DNA of 35,199 bases, from assembly GCA_947477015.1 (NCBI GenBank), contig CANJSM010000012.1:1-35199 (forward strand). Direction: 5' to 3'. Source of the DNA: Legionellaceae bacterium (GTDB lineage Bacteria; Pseudomonadota; Gammaproteobacteria; Legionellales; Legionellaceae). The notes beneath the pieces were generated by a model, which was not told where the DNA came from, ran no database searches, and was given only the letters and a program-made list of their open reading frames with translations. Positions 28,328 through 35,199 of the stretch are shown here, one piece after another. Numbering within the stretch: the stretch's first letter is position 1; every line of letters starts with the position of its first letter. Made by a program: the position numbers and the translations under genes.

Positions 28328-28351
28328 ATTTTCACCCAAATCAAGTATGAT
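28324..28351 (+). promoter_or_regulatory. Promoter of tRNA-Lys
   Basis: TTGAAT (28324-28329), a 16-bp spacer and TATGAT (28346-28351). The -35 box overlaps the hemW stop codon, and the predicted start is a few bases before the tRNA. Confidence 0.5.
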
Positions 28352-28364
28352 TAAATGATGTGTG

Positions 28365-28440
28365 GGGCCGTTAGCTCAGCTGGTAGAGCAGGAGGCTCTT
28401 AACCTCTGTGTCATAGGTTCGATCCCTATACGGCCCACCA
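28365..28440 (+). tRNA. tRNA-Lys, anticodon CTT
   Basis: 76 nt with all four arms: acceptor GGGCCGT/ACGGCCC, D-arm GCTC...GAGC, anticodon stem GGAGG/CCTCT with loop CTCTTAA (anticodon CTT), T-arm with GGTTCGATCC, and encoded CCA. Reads the Lys codon AAG. Confidence 0.96.
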
Positions 28441-28494
28441 TCCTTTTTTAAACCTAGAAAAAGCAGTTGAAGACGTAAACCCAGGAGTTCCACT

Positions 28495-29100
28495 ATGCTG
28501 ACACCCTTTTTGTCTATTTTTTACGTGATCATCGGCTATTTGTTTGGTTCAATTTGTTCCGCAGTGATCGTGTGTCGTGTGTTTTCTTTGCCAGATCCCA
28601 CAACGGAAGGCTCAAAAAATCCAGGAGCGACCAATGTATTGCGAATAGCAGGAAAAAAATACGCCATCATTGTATTGGTAACCGACATGTTAAAAGGGTT
28701 TTTACCCGTTCTTTTAGCAAACTTACTCGGTGCAAATTCAACTGTTCTAGGTTTTGTTTGCCTAGCATCAGTGTTAGGCCATATCTACCCAGTATTTTTC
28801 AATTTCATTGGCGGGAAAGGGGTTGCTACTGCATTAGGCGCGTTACTAGGCTTTAACTGGATACTAGGTGGTCTAGTTGTTCTCACGTGGCTTATCATTG
28901 CTCTGATTAGTCGTTATTCGTCATTAGCATCAATTATATCCATCGTACTGGCTCCCTTTTATTGTTTTTTCCTCTTTCATAATCTCATTGCATGTGCACC
29001 ACTCGCACTAATCACGGGGTTGGTCATATACAAACACCGCTCTAATCTATCCCGCCTGATGAATGGAACTGAACCCAAAATTAAGCTGAAAAAATCGTAA
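28495..29100 (+). CDS. plsY: Glycerol-3-phosphate acyltransferase PlsY
   Basis: Transfers acyl groups from acyl-phosphate to glycerol 3-phosphate, the first step of phospholipid synthesis at the inner membrane. The three PlsY motifs are visible: GYLFGSICSAVIVCR, GSKNPGATNVLR with the phosphate site, and FNFIGGKGVATALGALLGF. Five or so membrane helices span 201 residues. AGGAG lies 8 bases before the ATG. It is convergent with tsaD, and repeat DNA separates the two. Confidence 0.96.
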   Translation: MLTPFLSIFYVIIGYLFGSICSAVIVCRVFSLPDPTTEGSKNPGATNVLRIAGKKYAIIVLVTDMLKGFLPVLLANLLGANSTVLGFVCLASVLGHIYPVFFNFIGGKGVATALGALLGFNWILGGLVVLTWLIIALISRYSSLASIISIVLAPFYCFFLFHNLIACAPLALITGLVIYKHRSNLSRLMNGTEPKIKLKKS

Positions 29101-29106
29101 CTCCCC

Positions 29107-29152
29107 ACGTCATCCCGAGCGCAGACGTAGGTTGGGCCTTGGCCCAACCTAC
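29107..29152. repeat. Composite repeat: family B fragment joined to a single family A palindrome
   Basis: Positions 29107-29124 (ACGTCATCCCGAGCGCAG) match the outer part of the 85-bp repeat at 8858. After two bases, 29127-29152 is a perfect 26-bp palindrome with GTAGGTTGGGCC as its left half, one arm of the 69-bp repeats. It lies between the convergent plsY and tsaD genes and may serve as a transcription end for tsaD. Confidence 0.88.
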
Positions 29153-29156
29153 TGCG

Positions 29157-30161
29157 TTAAAGTGGCCAACGCGCTTTAACATCAATTGATAAATTAGTAT
29201 CTTGTTCACCCTGAAGCAAATGCAAACACCCTGCATAAGCCACCATCGCGCCATTATCTGTACAGTATTCAGGCCGAGGAAAATATACTTCACCCTGTAA
29301 TTCGTTCATCAAATGCCTCAGTGCCGAGCGTAAGGCACGATTAGCACCCACCCCACCGGCGACCACCAAGCACCGACCATTAATTTGTTTCAGCGCACGT
29401 TGACATTTGATCACCAAGGTATCAATCACTGCTTCCTGAAAGGCCTTGGCAATGGCTGAGCGCGCTTCATCATTTTTAGCACTATTTGTCCATGCCATCA
29501 GTGCATGCGTTTTCAGTCCACTAAAACTAAAATCCAATCCAGGTCTGTCCGTCATTGGACGGGGAAACTTAAGCTTTGGGGACTCAAACTGGTCAAGATC
29601 AGCCATTCTAGCCAACTCCGGTCCACCAGGATAAGGTATTCCCATCAATTTAGCCGTTTTATCAAACGCCTCCCCTACGGCATCATCGAGCGTTTCGCCT
29701 AATAGTTGATAATCACCTAAGGCACGCGCCTCAATTAATTGCGTATGACCACCCGAAACCAATAACACAACAAACGGAAACTCTAATGCTGGCGATTCCA
29801 GTTTTGCAGCCAGTAAATGGGCCTCTAAATGATGCACTGCAATAGCCGGTATTCCGAGTGCAAAGGCCATGCTTTTAGCAAAACATGCCCCAGTTAGCAA
29901 CGCACCAATCAAACCAGGCCCTGCTGTATAGGCAATTGCATCCAAATCTGCTTTGTCAAAACCCGCTAATTGTAGGGCCTCGTCAACCAACGGTACGAGA
30001 TGTTTAACATGATCGCGCGACGCCAATTCAGGGACAACACCACCAAACTCACGATGCATCAAAATTTGTGAGTAAAGCACGTTGGCAATTAGCCCCTGCT
30101 CCGAACAATAAATCGCAACGCCTGTTTCATCACAAGACGATTCAATACCTAATACTCGCAT
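29157..30161 (-). CDS. tsaD: tRNA N6-threonylcarbamoyladenosine (t6A) transferase subunit
   Basis: Transfers threonylcarbamoyl to A37 of ANN-decoding tRNAs, with TsaB and TsaE. It opens [18 protein letters not shown] and has HHLEAH at 110-115, whose His111 and His115 bind the metal. [32 protein letters not shown] and [13 protein letters not shown] complete the ASKHA fold. 334 residues, full length. It is divergent from rpsU, the conserved gammaproteobacterial order; a -10-like TATAAT for it lies on the minus strand at 30195-30190. Confidence 0.97.
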   Translation of the reverse strand: MRVLGIESSCDETGVAIYCSEQGLIANVLYSQILMHREFGGVVPELASRDHVKHLVPLVDEALQLAGFDKADLDAIAYTAGPGLIGALLTGACFAKSMAFALGIPAIAVHHLEAHLLAAKLESPALEFPFVVLLVSGGHTQLIEARALGDYQLLGETLDDAVGEAFDKTAKLMGIPYPGGPELARMADLDQFESPKLKFPRPMTDRPGLDFSFSGLKTHALMAWTNSAKNDEARSAIAKAFQEAVIDTLVIKCQRALKQINGRCLVVAGGVGANRALRSALRHLMNELQGEVYFPRPEYCTDNGAMVAYAGCLHLLQGEQDTNLSIDVKARWPL

Positions 30162-30196
30162 GGTTACACCTGTTGCCTTAAAAATAACAATTATAC

Positions 30197-30225
30197 TTGA
30201 CGAATGACAATTGTATCACTAGAAT
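30197..30225 (+). promoter_or_regulatory. Sigma70 promoter of the rpsU-yqeY-dnaG-rpoD operon
   Basis: TTGACG (30197-30202), a 17-bp spacer and TAGAAT (30220-30225), five of six matches in each box, about 80 bp before rpsU. The -10 of divergent tsaD (30195-30190, minus strand) lies directly alongside, so polymerase at one may hinder the other. Confidence 0.75.
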
Positions 30226-30304
30226 TGCGAGCCTATTGTATTAAATTTACCAATCGTCATCTATAATTGAATAGATCATGAAAAAACTAACCGAGGATTA
30301 CTGA

Positions 30305-30532
30305 ATGCCCACAGTTCGCGTAAAAGAAGGCGAAAACCCAGAGTACGCACTGCGTCGTTTTAAACGTTCCTGTGAAAAAGCAGGCCTGTTAACTGAACTA
30401 CGTCGTCGTGAGTTTTACGAAAAACCCACTGCTGAACGTAAACGTAAACAAGCTGCTGCGGTTAAGCGTCACCTGAAAAAATTGTCACGTGACACATCTA
30501 CCGGTCGTGCTGCAACACATCGACGTAAATAA
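30305..30532 (+). CDS. rpsU: 30S ribosomal protein S21
   Basis: Small basic 30S protein needed for translation initiation. [20 protein letters not shown] and the Lys/Arg-rich [19 protein letters not shown] are characteristic; 75 residues rather than the usual 71. GAGGA is 7-8 bases before ATG 30305. First gene of the macromolecular-synthesis operon, with two bases to yqeY. Confidence 0.98.
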   Translation: MPTVRVKEGENPEYALRRFKRSCEKAGLLTELRRREFYEKPTAERKRKQAAAVKRHLKKLSRDTSTGRAATHRRK

Positions 30533-30534
30533 TC

Positions 30535-30978
30535 ATGACTTTAAAAGATCAAATCATTAACGATCTTAAAGATGCCATGCGCGCCAGAGATAAGAAAAAA
30601 CTGGATGCGCTTCGGCTAATCTCTGCTGCAATCAAACAAATTGAAGTAGACGAGCGTATTGAAGTTGATAATGCCCGTATGCTTGTGATTTTGGACAAAA
30701 TGGCTAAGCAACGTAACGAATCCATTAGTCAATTTAGTGCAGCAGGCAGAGATGAATTGGTCGCACAAGAAGAATTTGAGTTAGAACTGATTAATCAGTA
30801 CTTGCCTGAACCCTTCACTGATGACGAAGTCAAACGTCTTGTTGAAGAAGCAATGGTGACTGTAGGCGCGGAAAAAATGAGCGACATGAGTAAAGTCATG
30901 GCCGAATTAAAACCTCAACTACAAGGTCGTGCCGACATGAGTAAAGTTAGCGCGATGATCAAAGCACGATTGAATTGA
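30535..30978 (+). CDS. yqeY: GatB/YqeY domain protein
   Basis: A 147-residue protein homologous to the tRNA-binding tail domain of the amidotransferase subunit GatB, likely involved in tRNA or translation functions, though its own role is not settled. The pattern begins MTLKDQIINDLKDAMRARDK and includes the NESISQFSAAGRDELVAQEE core and NQYLPEPFTDDEV. The end KMSDMSKVMAELKPQLQGRA is typical. It sits tightly between rpsU and dnaG; the dnaG start overlaps its stop. E. coli lacks it at this place, but many other gammaproteobacteria have it. Confidence 0.94.
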   Translation: MTLKDQIINDLKDAMRARDKKKLDALRLISAAIKQIEVDERIEVDNARMLVILDKMAKQRNESISQFSAAGRDELVAQEEFELELINQYLPEPFTDDEVKRLVEEAMVTVGAEKMSDMSKVMAELKPQLQGRADMSKVSAMIKARLN

Positions 30979-32723
30979 GCAACTCGCCCACTCAGGGTTT
31001 AATCCCCCAATCTTTTATCGATGAAATTCTCAACCGAACAGACATTGTAGAATTCATCGATAGCTATGTGCCGCTAAAAAAAAGCGGCACTAGTCACGTT
31101 GCTTGCTGCCCCTTTCACACTGAAAAAAACCCTTCATTCAACGTAGTTACCAAAAAGCAGTTTTACCATTGCTTTGGTTGCGGCGCCAGCGGCAATGTCA
31201 TCAGTTTTGCCATGAATTATTTACACCTCAGTTTTCCGAGTGCCATTGAAACATTAGCTACACGAGCAGGCTTAACCGTCCCACGAGACGCTCATCCAGA
31301 AAAACATCAGCAATCATTAAGTTTATACCAATTGCTAAACCGTGTATCAACGTTTTACCAACACACTTTAAAATCATCTGGCATTGAGGCCATTAATTAT
31401 TTAAAACAACGCCAAGTCAGTGGCGAAGTCGCTAAGCTATACCAACTAGGCTTTGCTCCATCCGGTTGGCAGACTCTTGAAACACACTTCAAACAGAACA
31501 AACAGGAGTTGATTGCCACAGGCATGCTCATCCAAAAAGAAGATGGAAAAACATACGATCGCTATCGACAGCGTATCATGTTTCCAATTCATGACCGCCA
31601 TGGAAAAATCATTGGCTTTGGTGGACGTGCAATCGAATCGGATCAAAAGCCAAAATATTTAAACTCACCCGAAACCGTTATTTTTCAAAAAAATCGTGAG
31701 TTATATGGCTTACATCAAATACTGCAACTCCAAAACAACATCAAAAACATATTGATAGTTGAAGGCTATATGGATGTCATCGCCTTGGCACAACATGGGA
31801 TCATGAATGCCGTTGCTACACTAGGCACTGCAACCAGCACATATCACATTCAATTATTGAGTAAACACACCAAGCAACTTATCTTTTGTTTTGATGGCGA
31901 TTCAGCAGGCCGTCAAGCTGCTTGGCGAGCATTGGATAGCAGCTTACCGCAATTAAATGGCGGTCTTGATGCCAGCTTCATTTTTCTACCTGACGGCCAT
32001 GATCCTGATAGTTTAGTCAGAGAAGAAGGCAAAGACGCATTTCTACAACGCTTGCAGCATGCTACCCCCTTAAATCAGTTTTTTTTCGATACGTTGGCTC
32101 AAGACATTGATCACACAAGTCTTACTGGAAAGAGTCAGCTCGTCAATGCAGCAAAACCTTTTTTACTCAAGATGACCGACGGTCCGTATAAGCAATTGAT
32201 GATGAGCGAGCTAGCCCGCCTAACACGCATCGAGACGCATCGAATTGATCAGCTCATTGAAGAAAAAACAGTTGAAAAAGCACCTGATACGAGCGGCAGT
32301 ATAGTGCGAACCCCACTTAGGGTTGCCACAGCCCTCCTATTGCAAAACCCCGAGCTATACGAAACGTGCGCGCATCTTTTGCCCGAGGAGGCCTTGGATG
32401 AACAGCGTCACCATGTGTTAAAAGCACTGATTCGTCAAATTTCACACAACACAACGATTAACACGGCAGCTTTGGTCGAAGCATGGCGTGAGTCCCCTTT
32501 ATTTCAGTCAATCAACAAACTCGCTACATGGGAGCATCAGGTCCCAGAACATGCACTATCGATCGAGTTTTTAGACATTGTTAATTTCTTGGCCAAACAA
32601 AATCAAGACCATGAAATTAACCAACTCATTGAAAAATCGCGACACGAAGGGTTAACAATAAATGACCAACATAGGCTGCAAAACATGCTTAAAAAAAGGC
32701 ATAAAAACATTATTGATCAATAA
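30975..32723 (+). CDS. dnaG: DNA primase
   Basis: Makes RNA primers for replication. The zinc domain has Cys45, His48, Cys66 and Cys69 (CCPFH...HCFGCG), matching the E. coli ligands. The TOPRIM core has LIVEGYMDVIALAQHG and FCFDGDSAGRQAAWRAL, and the C-terminal third is the DnaB-binding region. 582 residues. The start is TTG 30975, overlapping the yqeY stop (TTGA); no better in-frame start exists before the zinc domain and the Shine-Dalgarno is weak. Low primase output through weak, coupled initiation is known for this operon in E. coli; the same may hold here. Confidence 0.96.
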   Translation: MSNSPTQGLIPQSFIDEILNRTDIVEFIDSYVPLKKSGTSHVACCPFHTEKNPSFNVVTKKQFYHCFGCGASGNVISFAMNYLHLSFPSAIETLATRAGLTVPRDAHPEKHQQSLSLYQLLNRVSTFYQHTLKSSGIEAINYLKQRQVSGEVAKLYQLGFAPSGWQTLETHFKQNKQELIATGMLIQKEDGKTYDRYRQRIMFPIHDRHGKIIGFGGRAIESDQKPKYLNSPETVIFQKNRELYGLHQILQLQNNIKNILIVEGYMDVIALAQHGIMNAVATLGTATSTYHIQLLSKHTKQLIFCFDGDSAGRQAAWRALDSSLPQLNGGLDASFIFLPDGHDPDSLVREEGKDAFLQRLQHATPLNQFFFDTLAQDIDHTSLTGKSQLVNAAKPFLLKMTDGPYKQLMMSELARLTRIETHRIDQLIEEKTVEKAPDTSGSIVRTPLRVATALLLQNPELYETCAHLLPEEALDEQRHHVLKALIRQISHNTTINTAALVEAWRESPLFQSINKLATWEHQVPEHALSIEFLDIVNFLAKQNQDHEINQLIEKSRHEGLTINDQHRLQNMLKKRHKNIIDQ

Positions 32724-32770
32724 AATGGAAAAAACTCGATCACAGACTGGCGTAATTCACGAAGGCAGTT

Positions 32771-32776
32771 TATAAT
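32771..32776 (+). promoter_or_regulatory. -10 box, candidate internal promoter of rpoD
   Basis: A perfect TATAAT lies 44 bp before the rpoD start in the dnaG-rpoD gap. The -35 is poor. An rpoD-proximal promoter is usual in this operon. Confidence 0.45.
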
Positions 32777-32819
32777 TAGGCCAATTTTCTCGCTATTAAC
32801 ATTCCTTTTATGAGTACAT

Positions 32820-34703
32820 ATGAGCTCAAATAATGACCAAGAACAACATCGCTCGCAGATCACTAAAGTCATTAGTCTAGGGAAAGACCAAAACTACTTG
32901 ACTTATGCACAGATCAACGATTTATTGCCCAACATAGTTGATACTGAACATTTTGATGTCATCATCAGCATGCTGGAAGGTATGAACATCAAGGTATTTG
33001 AGCGTCCACCCGATGACGATGAATTAGCTCTTCTGGGTAACACTGAAGAAGCACCTGAAGACATCGAAGAAGCCGCATCCGTGGTTGCCTCTCTCGACAA
33101 AGAAACCGGTCGAACAACTGATCCTGTTCGCATGTACATGCGCGAAATGGGAACTGTTGAGCTATTGACTCGTGAAGGCGAAATTCGTATCGCCAAACGC
33201 ATTGAAGAAGGCATCTATCAAGTTTTAACTTCATTGGCCCATTACCCTGAAACGGTTCAATTGCTACTAAGCGATTATGATCTTGTTTTGGCCGATGAAA
33301 TGCGCCTCAATGAAGTAATCAGTGGATTCTCTGATGATGAAAGCGCCCCGCCTTCCAGTATAGGCTCCATGCTAGATGATTCACAGCAAGACGCTCTCAT
33401 TGATGAAGTCTCTGCAGACATCATTGATGACGCAGATGATGCTGATGGTGAAACGGGTGTTGTCGAAGTTGATGAGGGACCGAATCCCGAACAAGCTAAA
33501 GAGTATTTCGATGAGTTGCGAGAAACCTTTGATAACGCAATGAAATCAATGGCCGATTTAGGTCGCACATCGAAAAAAACCATTGAGTTGCTCGAATTAA
33601 TGGCACAATCCTTTTTGAAGTTAAAACTGACTTCAAAACAGGTGGATAAACTAACACGTCATTTTCGTCAACTGCGCAATCATATTCGTGAATTTGAACG
33701 TAATATCATGAAATTATGCATTGACAAAGCACGGATACCACGCAAACTATTTATTGACACATTCCCCGGAAACGAGACCGATCTGACTTGGCTAGATACA
33801 TTGGTCAGCAAAAATCCTAAGAAAATTGATGCCGTTCGTGTGGAAGAGTTTTCGCATGAGATTAAACAGCTGCAAAACAGATTAGCCTCTTTTGAAAGGG
33901 AATACGGTTTAACCATTAGTGAAATCAAAGACATTAATCGCGAAATGTCATTAGGCGAAGCAAAAGCTCGCCGCGCTAAGAAAGAAATGGTTGAAGCAAA
34001 TTTACGTCTGGTTATTTCAATCGCTAAAAAATACACCAACCGCGGCTTGCAATTTCTTGACTTAATCCAAGAAGGCAACATTGGTTTGATGAAAGCGGTA
34101 GATAAGTTCGAGTACCGTCGTGGCTATAAATTCTCAACCTATGCGACTTGGTGGATCCGTCAAGCGATCACTCGTTCAATTGCCGATCAAGCTCGTACGA
34201 TACGTATTCCTGTGCACATGATTGAAACGATTAACAAACTCAATCGTATTTCAAGACAAATTTTGCAGGAAACAGGTCGTGAAGCAACGCCGGAAGAATT
34301 AGCAGAGAAAATGGATCTGAGTGAAGACAAAATTCGTAAAGTCCTGAAAATTGCTAAAGAACCCATATCAATGGAAACCCCGGTAGGTGACGATGATGAA
34401 TCACATCTAGGTGATTTTATCCAAGATGACAACATCGAGTCCCCTATTGACTGTGCGACAGCTGAAGGCTTACGCGAAGCAACGCTAGAAATTCTAGAGA
34501 CGCTAACTCCACGTGAAGCTAAAGTACTGCGCATGCGATTTGGAATTGAAATGAACACGGATCACACGCTAGAAGAAGTCGGAAAACAATTCGACGTCAC
34601 TCGTGAGCGCATCCGTCAGATCGAGGCAAAAGCGCTGCGTAAACTAAGGCATCCATCTCGTTCAGAAAAACTGAGAAGTTTCCTTGATGGAGATGAAAGC
34701 TAG
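32820..34703 (+). CDS. rpoD: RNA polymerase primary sigma factor (sigma70)
   Basis: Directs RNA polymerase to housekeeping promoters. Region 1.1 covers about 1-80, region 1.2 has [20 protein letters not shown], a non-conserved acidic insert follows (about 150-230), region 2 has [40 protein letters not shown] and [16 protein letters not shown], region 3 follows, and region 4 ends with [20 protein letters not shown] and [15 protein letters not shown]. 627 residues, normal for gammaproteobacteria. The Shine-Dalgarno before ATG 32820 is weak. Last gene of the operon; a strong hairpin follows. Confidence 0.98.
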   Translation: MSSNNDQEQHRSQITKVISLGKDQNYLTYAQINDLLPNIVDTEHFDVIISMLEGMNIKVFERPPDDDELALLGNTEEAPEDIEEAASVVASLDKETGRTTDPVRMYMREMGTVELLTREGEIRIAKRIEEGIYQVLTSLAHYPETVQLLLSDYDLVLADEMRLNEVISGFSDDESAPPSSIGSMLDDSQQDALIDEVSADIIDDADDADGETGVVEVDEGPNPEQAKEYFDELRETFDNAMKSMADLGRTSKKTIELLELMAQSFLKLKLTSKQVDKLTRHFRQLRNHIREFERNIMKLCIDKARIPRKLFIDTFPGNETDLTWLDTLVSKNPKKIDAVRVEEFSHEIKQLQNRLASFEREYGLTISEIKDINREMSLGEAKARRAKKEMVEANLRLVISIAKKYTNRGLQFLDLIQEGNIGLMKAVDKFEYRRGYKFSTYATWWIRQAITRSIADQARTIRIPVHMIETINKLNRISRQILQETGREATPEELAEKMDLSEDKIRKVLKIAKEPISMETPVGDDDESHLGDFIQDDNIESPIDCATAEGLREATLEILETLTPREAKVLRMRFGIEMNTDHTLEEVGKQFDVTRERIRQIEAKALRKLRHPSRSEKLRSFLDGDES

Positions 34704-34710
34704 GTCGACA

Positions 34711-34762
34711 ATTTTACTGCAATAAGTGCATTCAGCTATAAAATGACTTATTGCAGTAAAAT
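34711..34762 (+). terminator. Hairpin terminator after rpoD
   Basis: ATTTTACTGCAATAAGT and its exact inverse form a 17-bp stem with an 18-base loop, 8 bp past the rpoD stop. The arms end in short A/T runs (GTAAAAT), so termination may work in both directions. Confidence 0.7.
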
Positions 34763-34819
34763 AACAACTTAACTTAAATAAGATATTAAAAAATTCTAGC
34801 ATTAAAACGCATTAACCAT

Positions 34820-34825
34820 TACAAT
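34820..34825 (+). promoter_or_regulatory. -10 box of tRNA-Ile2 with GC-rich discriminator
   Basis: TACAAT followed by a GC-rich stretch CCGCGCG just before the tRNA. GC-rich discriminators are typical of stable-RNA promoters under stringent control. The -35 (TAGCAT, 17 bp upstream) is weak. Confidence 0.5.
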
Positions 34826-34836
34826 AAACACCGCGC

Positions 34837-34913
<77 letters not shown>

Positions 34914-35029
34914 TTAAAATCAAGTAGTTACGCGCAAATCTGAAAAATTTAAAAAAGTCATGTAGACGCAATGTATACAAATCAAGGACTTGTGAACTAC
35001 TCGTGGCTAAAGCCAACGAGCTTCCAATA

Positions 35030-35197
35030 CTAAGCGGCCACTTTCGTAGATGCTGTTCTTTTCTTTTTTGACGGCTCATCGCCAGATGCGTGAACAGGCG
35101 AACCTATCCCCGTCTTACTCTTGGCTCCACGTCCCTTATCGGACAAGGTTAATACACCTCGTGCCGACAACACCGTTCCAGTGTCTAATATTAGCTT
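35030..35197 (-). CDS. C-terminal end of an unidentified protein (cut by window edge)
   Basis: A leftward frame enters from the right edge and runs 55 codons to TAG at 35032-35030. It begins KLILDTGTVLSARGVLTLSD and ends in a basic tail SKKKRTASTKVAA. There is no start in the window and no recognisable family in so short a piece. The Lys-rich tail could be nucleic-acid binding or simply a disordered end. It is convergent with tRNA-Ile2. Confidence 0.45.
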   Translation of the reverse strand, partial: KLILDTGTVLSARGVLTLSDKGRGAKSKTGIGSPVHASGDEPSKKKRTASTKVAA

Positions 35198-35199
35198 AA

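Noticed and set aside
29081-29293. Leftward frame with GWAKAQPTSALGMTWG
   Set aside because: It reads through the composite repeat and the antisense frame of tsaD; no start signal or homology.

Overview
The window reads as a stretch of chromosome from a gammaproteobacterium of the order Legionellales, most likely Legionella or a close relative. Base composition is AT-rich. Several genes point to that group: a PlaA-type GDSL lysophospholipase, a ProA/Msp-type M4 metalloprotease with nearly the zinc-site numbering expected for Legionella ProA, a DotV/IcmC-like inner-membrane protein of the Dot/Icm type IVB secretion family, and a membrane protein with a U-box-like segment that resembles a secreted effector. 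Species cannot be fixed from the sequence alone.

Layout. Positions 1-801 are the right end of a Tn3-family transposon: the 3' part of tnpA and a 38-bp terminal inverted repeat. The insertion cuts a small leftward host gene (765-917). Next come plaA, a DEAD-box helicase (deaD), a FadH-type dienoyl-CoA reductase and a DMT-family permease, all leftward. The operon hflK-hflC-purA is also leftward, followed by trmB. Rightward rpmB-rpmG face trmB. A POT peptide transporter, a second DMT permease, hpf and a HPr follow. pssA and a DUF3579 gene diverge around a perfect inverted repeat. The dotV-like gene diverges from a flavin reductase and an animal/plant-type class I fructose-bisphosphate aldolase. 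proA is convergent with the aldolase and separated from it by a very strong hairpin. Then come aroQ-accB-accC-prmA, the U-box-like candidate effector (leftward, overlapping the end of prmA), mdh (leftward), hemW, tRNA-Lys(CTT), plsY and tsaD (leftward). The macromolecular-synthesis operon rpsU-yqeY-dnaG-rpoD follows, then tRNA-Ile2(CAT) and the tail of an unidentified leftward gene at the right edge.

How the parts work together. Most of the window is housekeeping: translation (rpmB, rpmG, rpsU, trmB, tsaD, prmA, two tRNAs, hpf), replication and transcription start (dnaG, rpoD), lipid synthesis (accB, accC, pssA, plsY), central carbon metabolism (mdh, aldolase), purine and shikimate synthesis (purA, aroQ) and membrane proteolysis control (hflKC). 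The host-interaction layer is scattered among these as single genes: plaA and proA (secreted enzymes), the DotV-like secretion component, and the candidate effector.

Palindromic repeats mark the gaps between genes. A 69-bp double palindrome occurs at 6106-6174 and 7422-7490, with a 26-bp single unit at 29127-29152. An unrelated 85-bp inverted repeat sits between hflC and purA, and a fragment of it abuts the 26-bp unit. No CRISPR array, rRNA gene or complete prophage is visible. The most interesting item is the U-box-like gene at 24757-25989; its assignment rests on motif reading and needs a profile or structure search.
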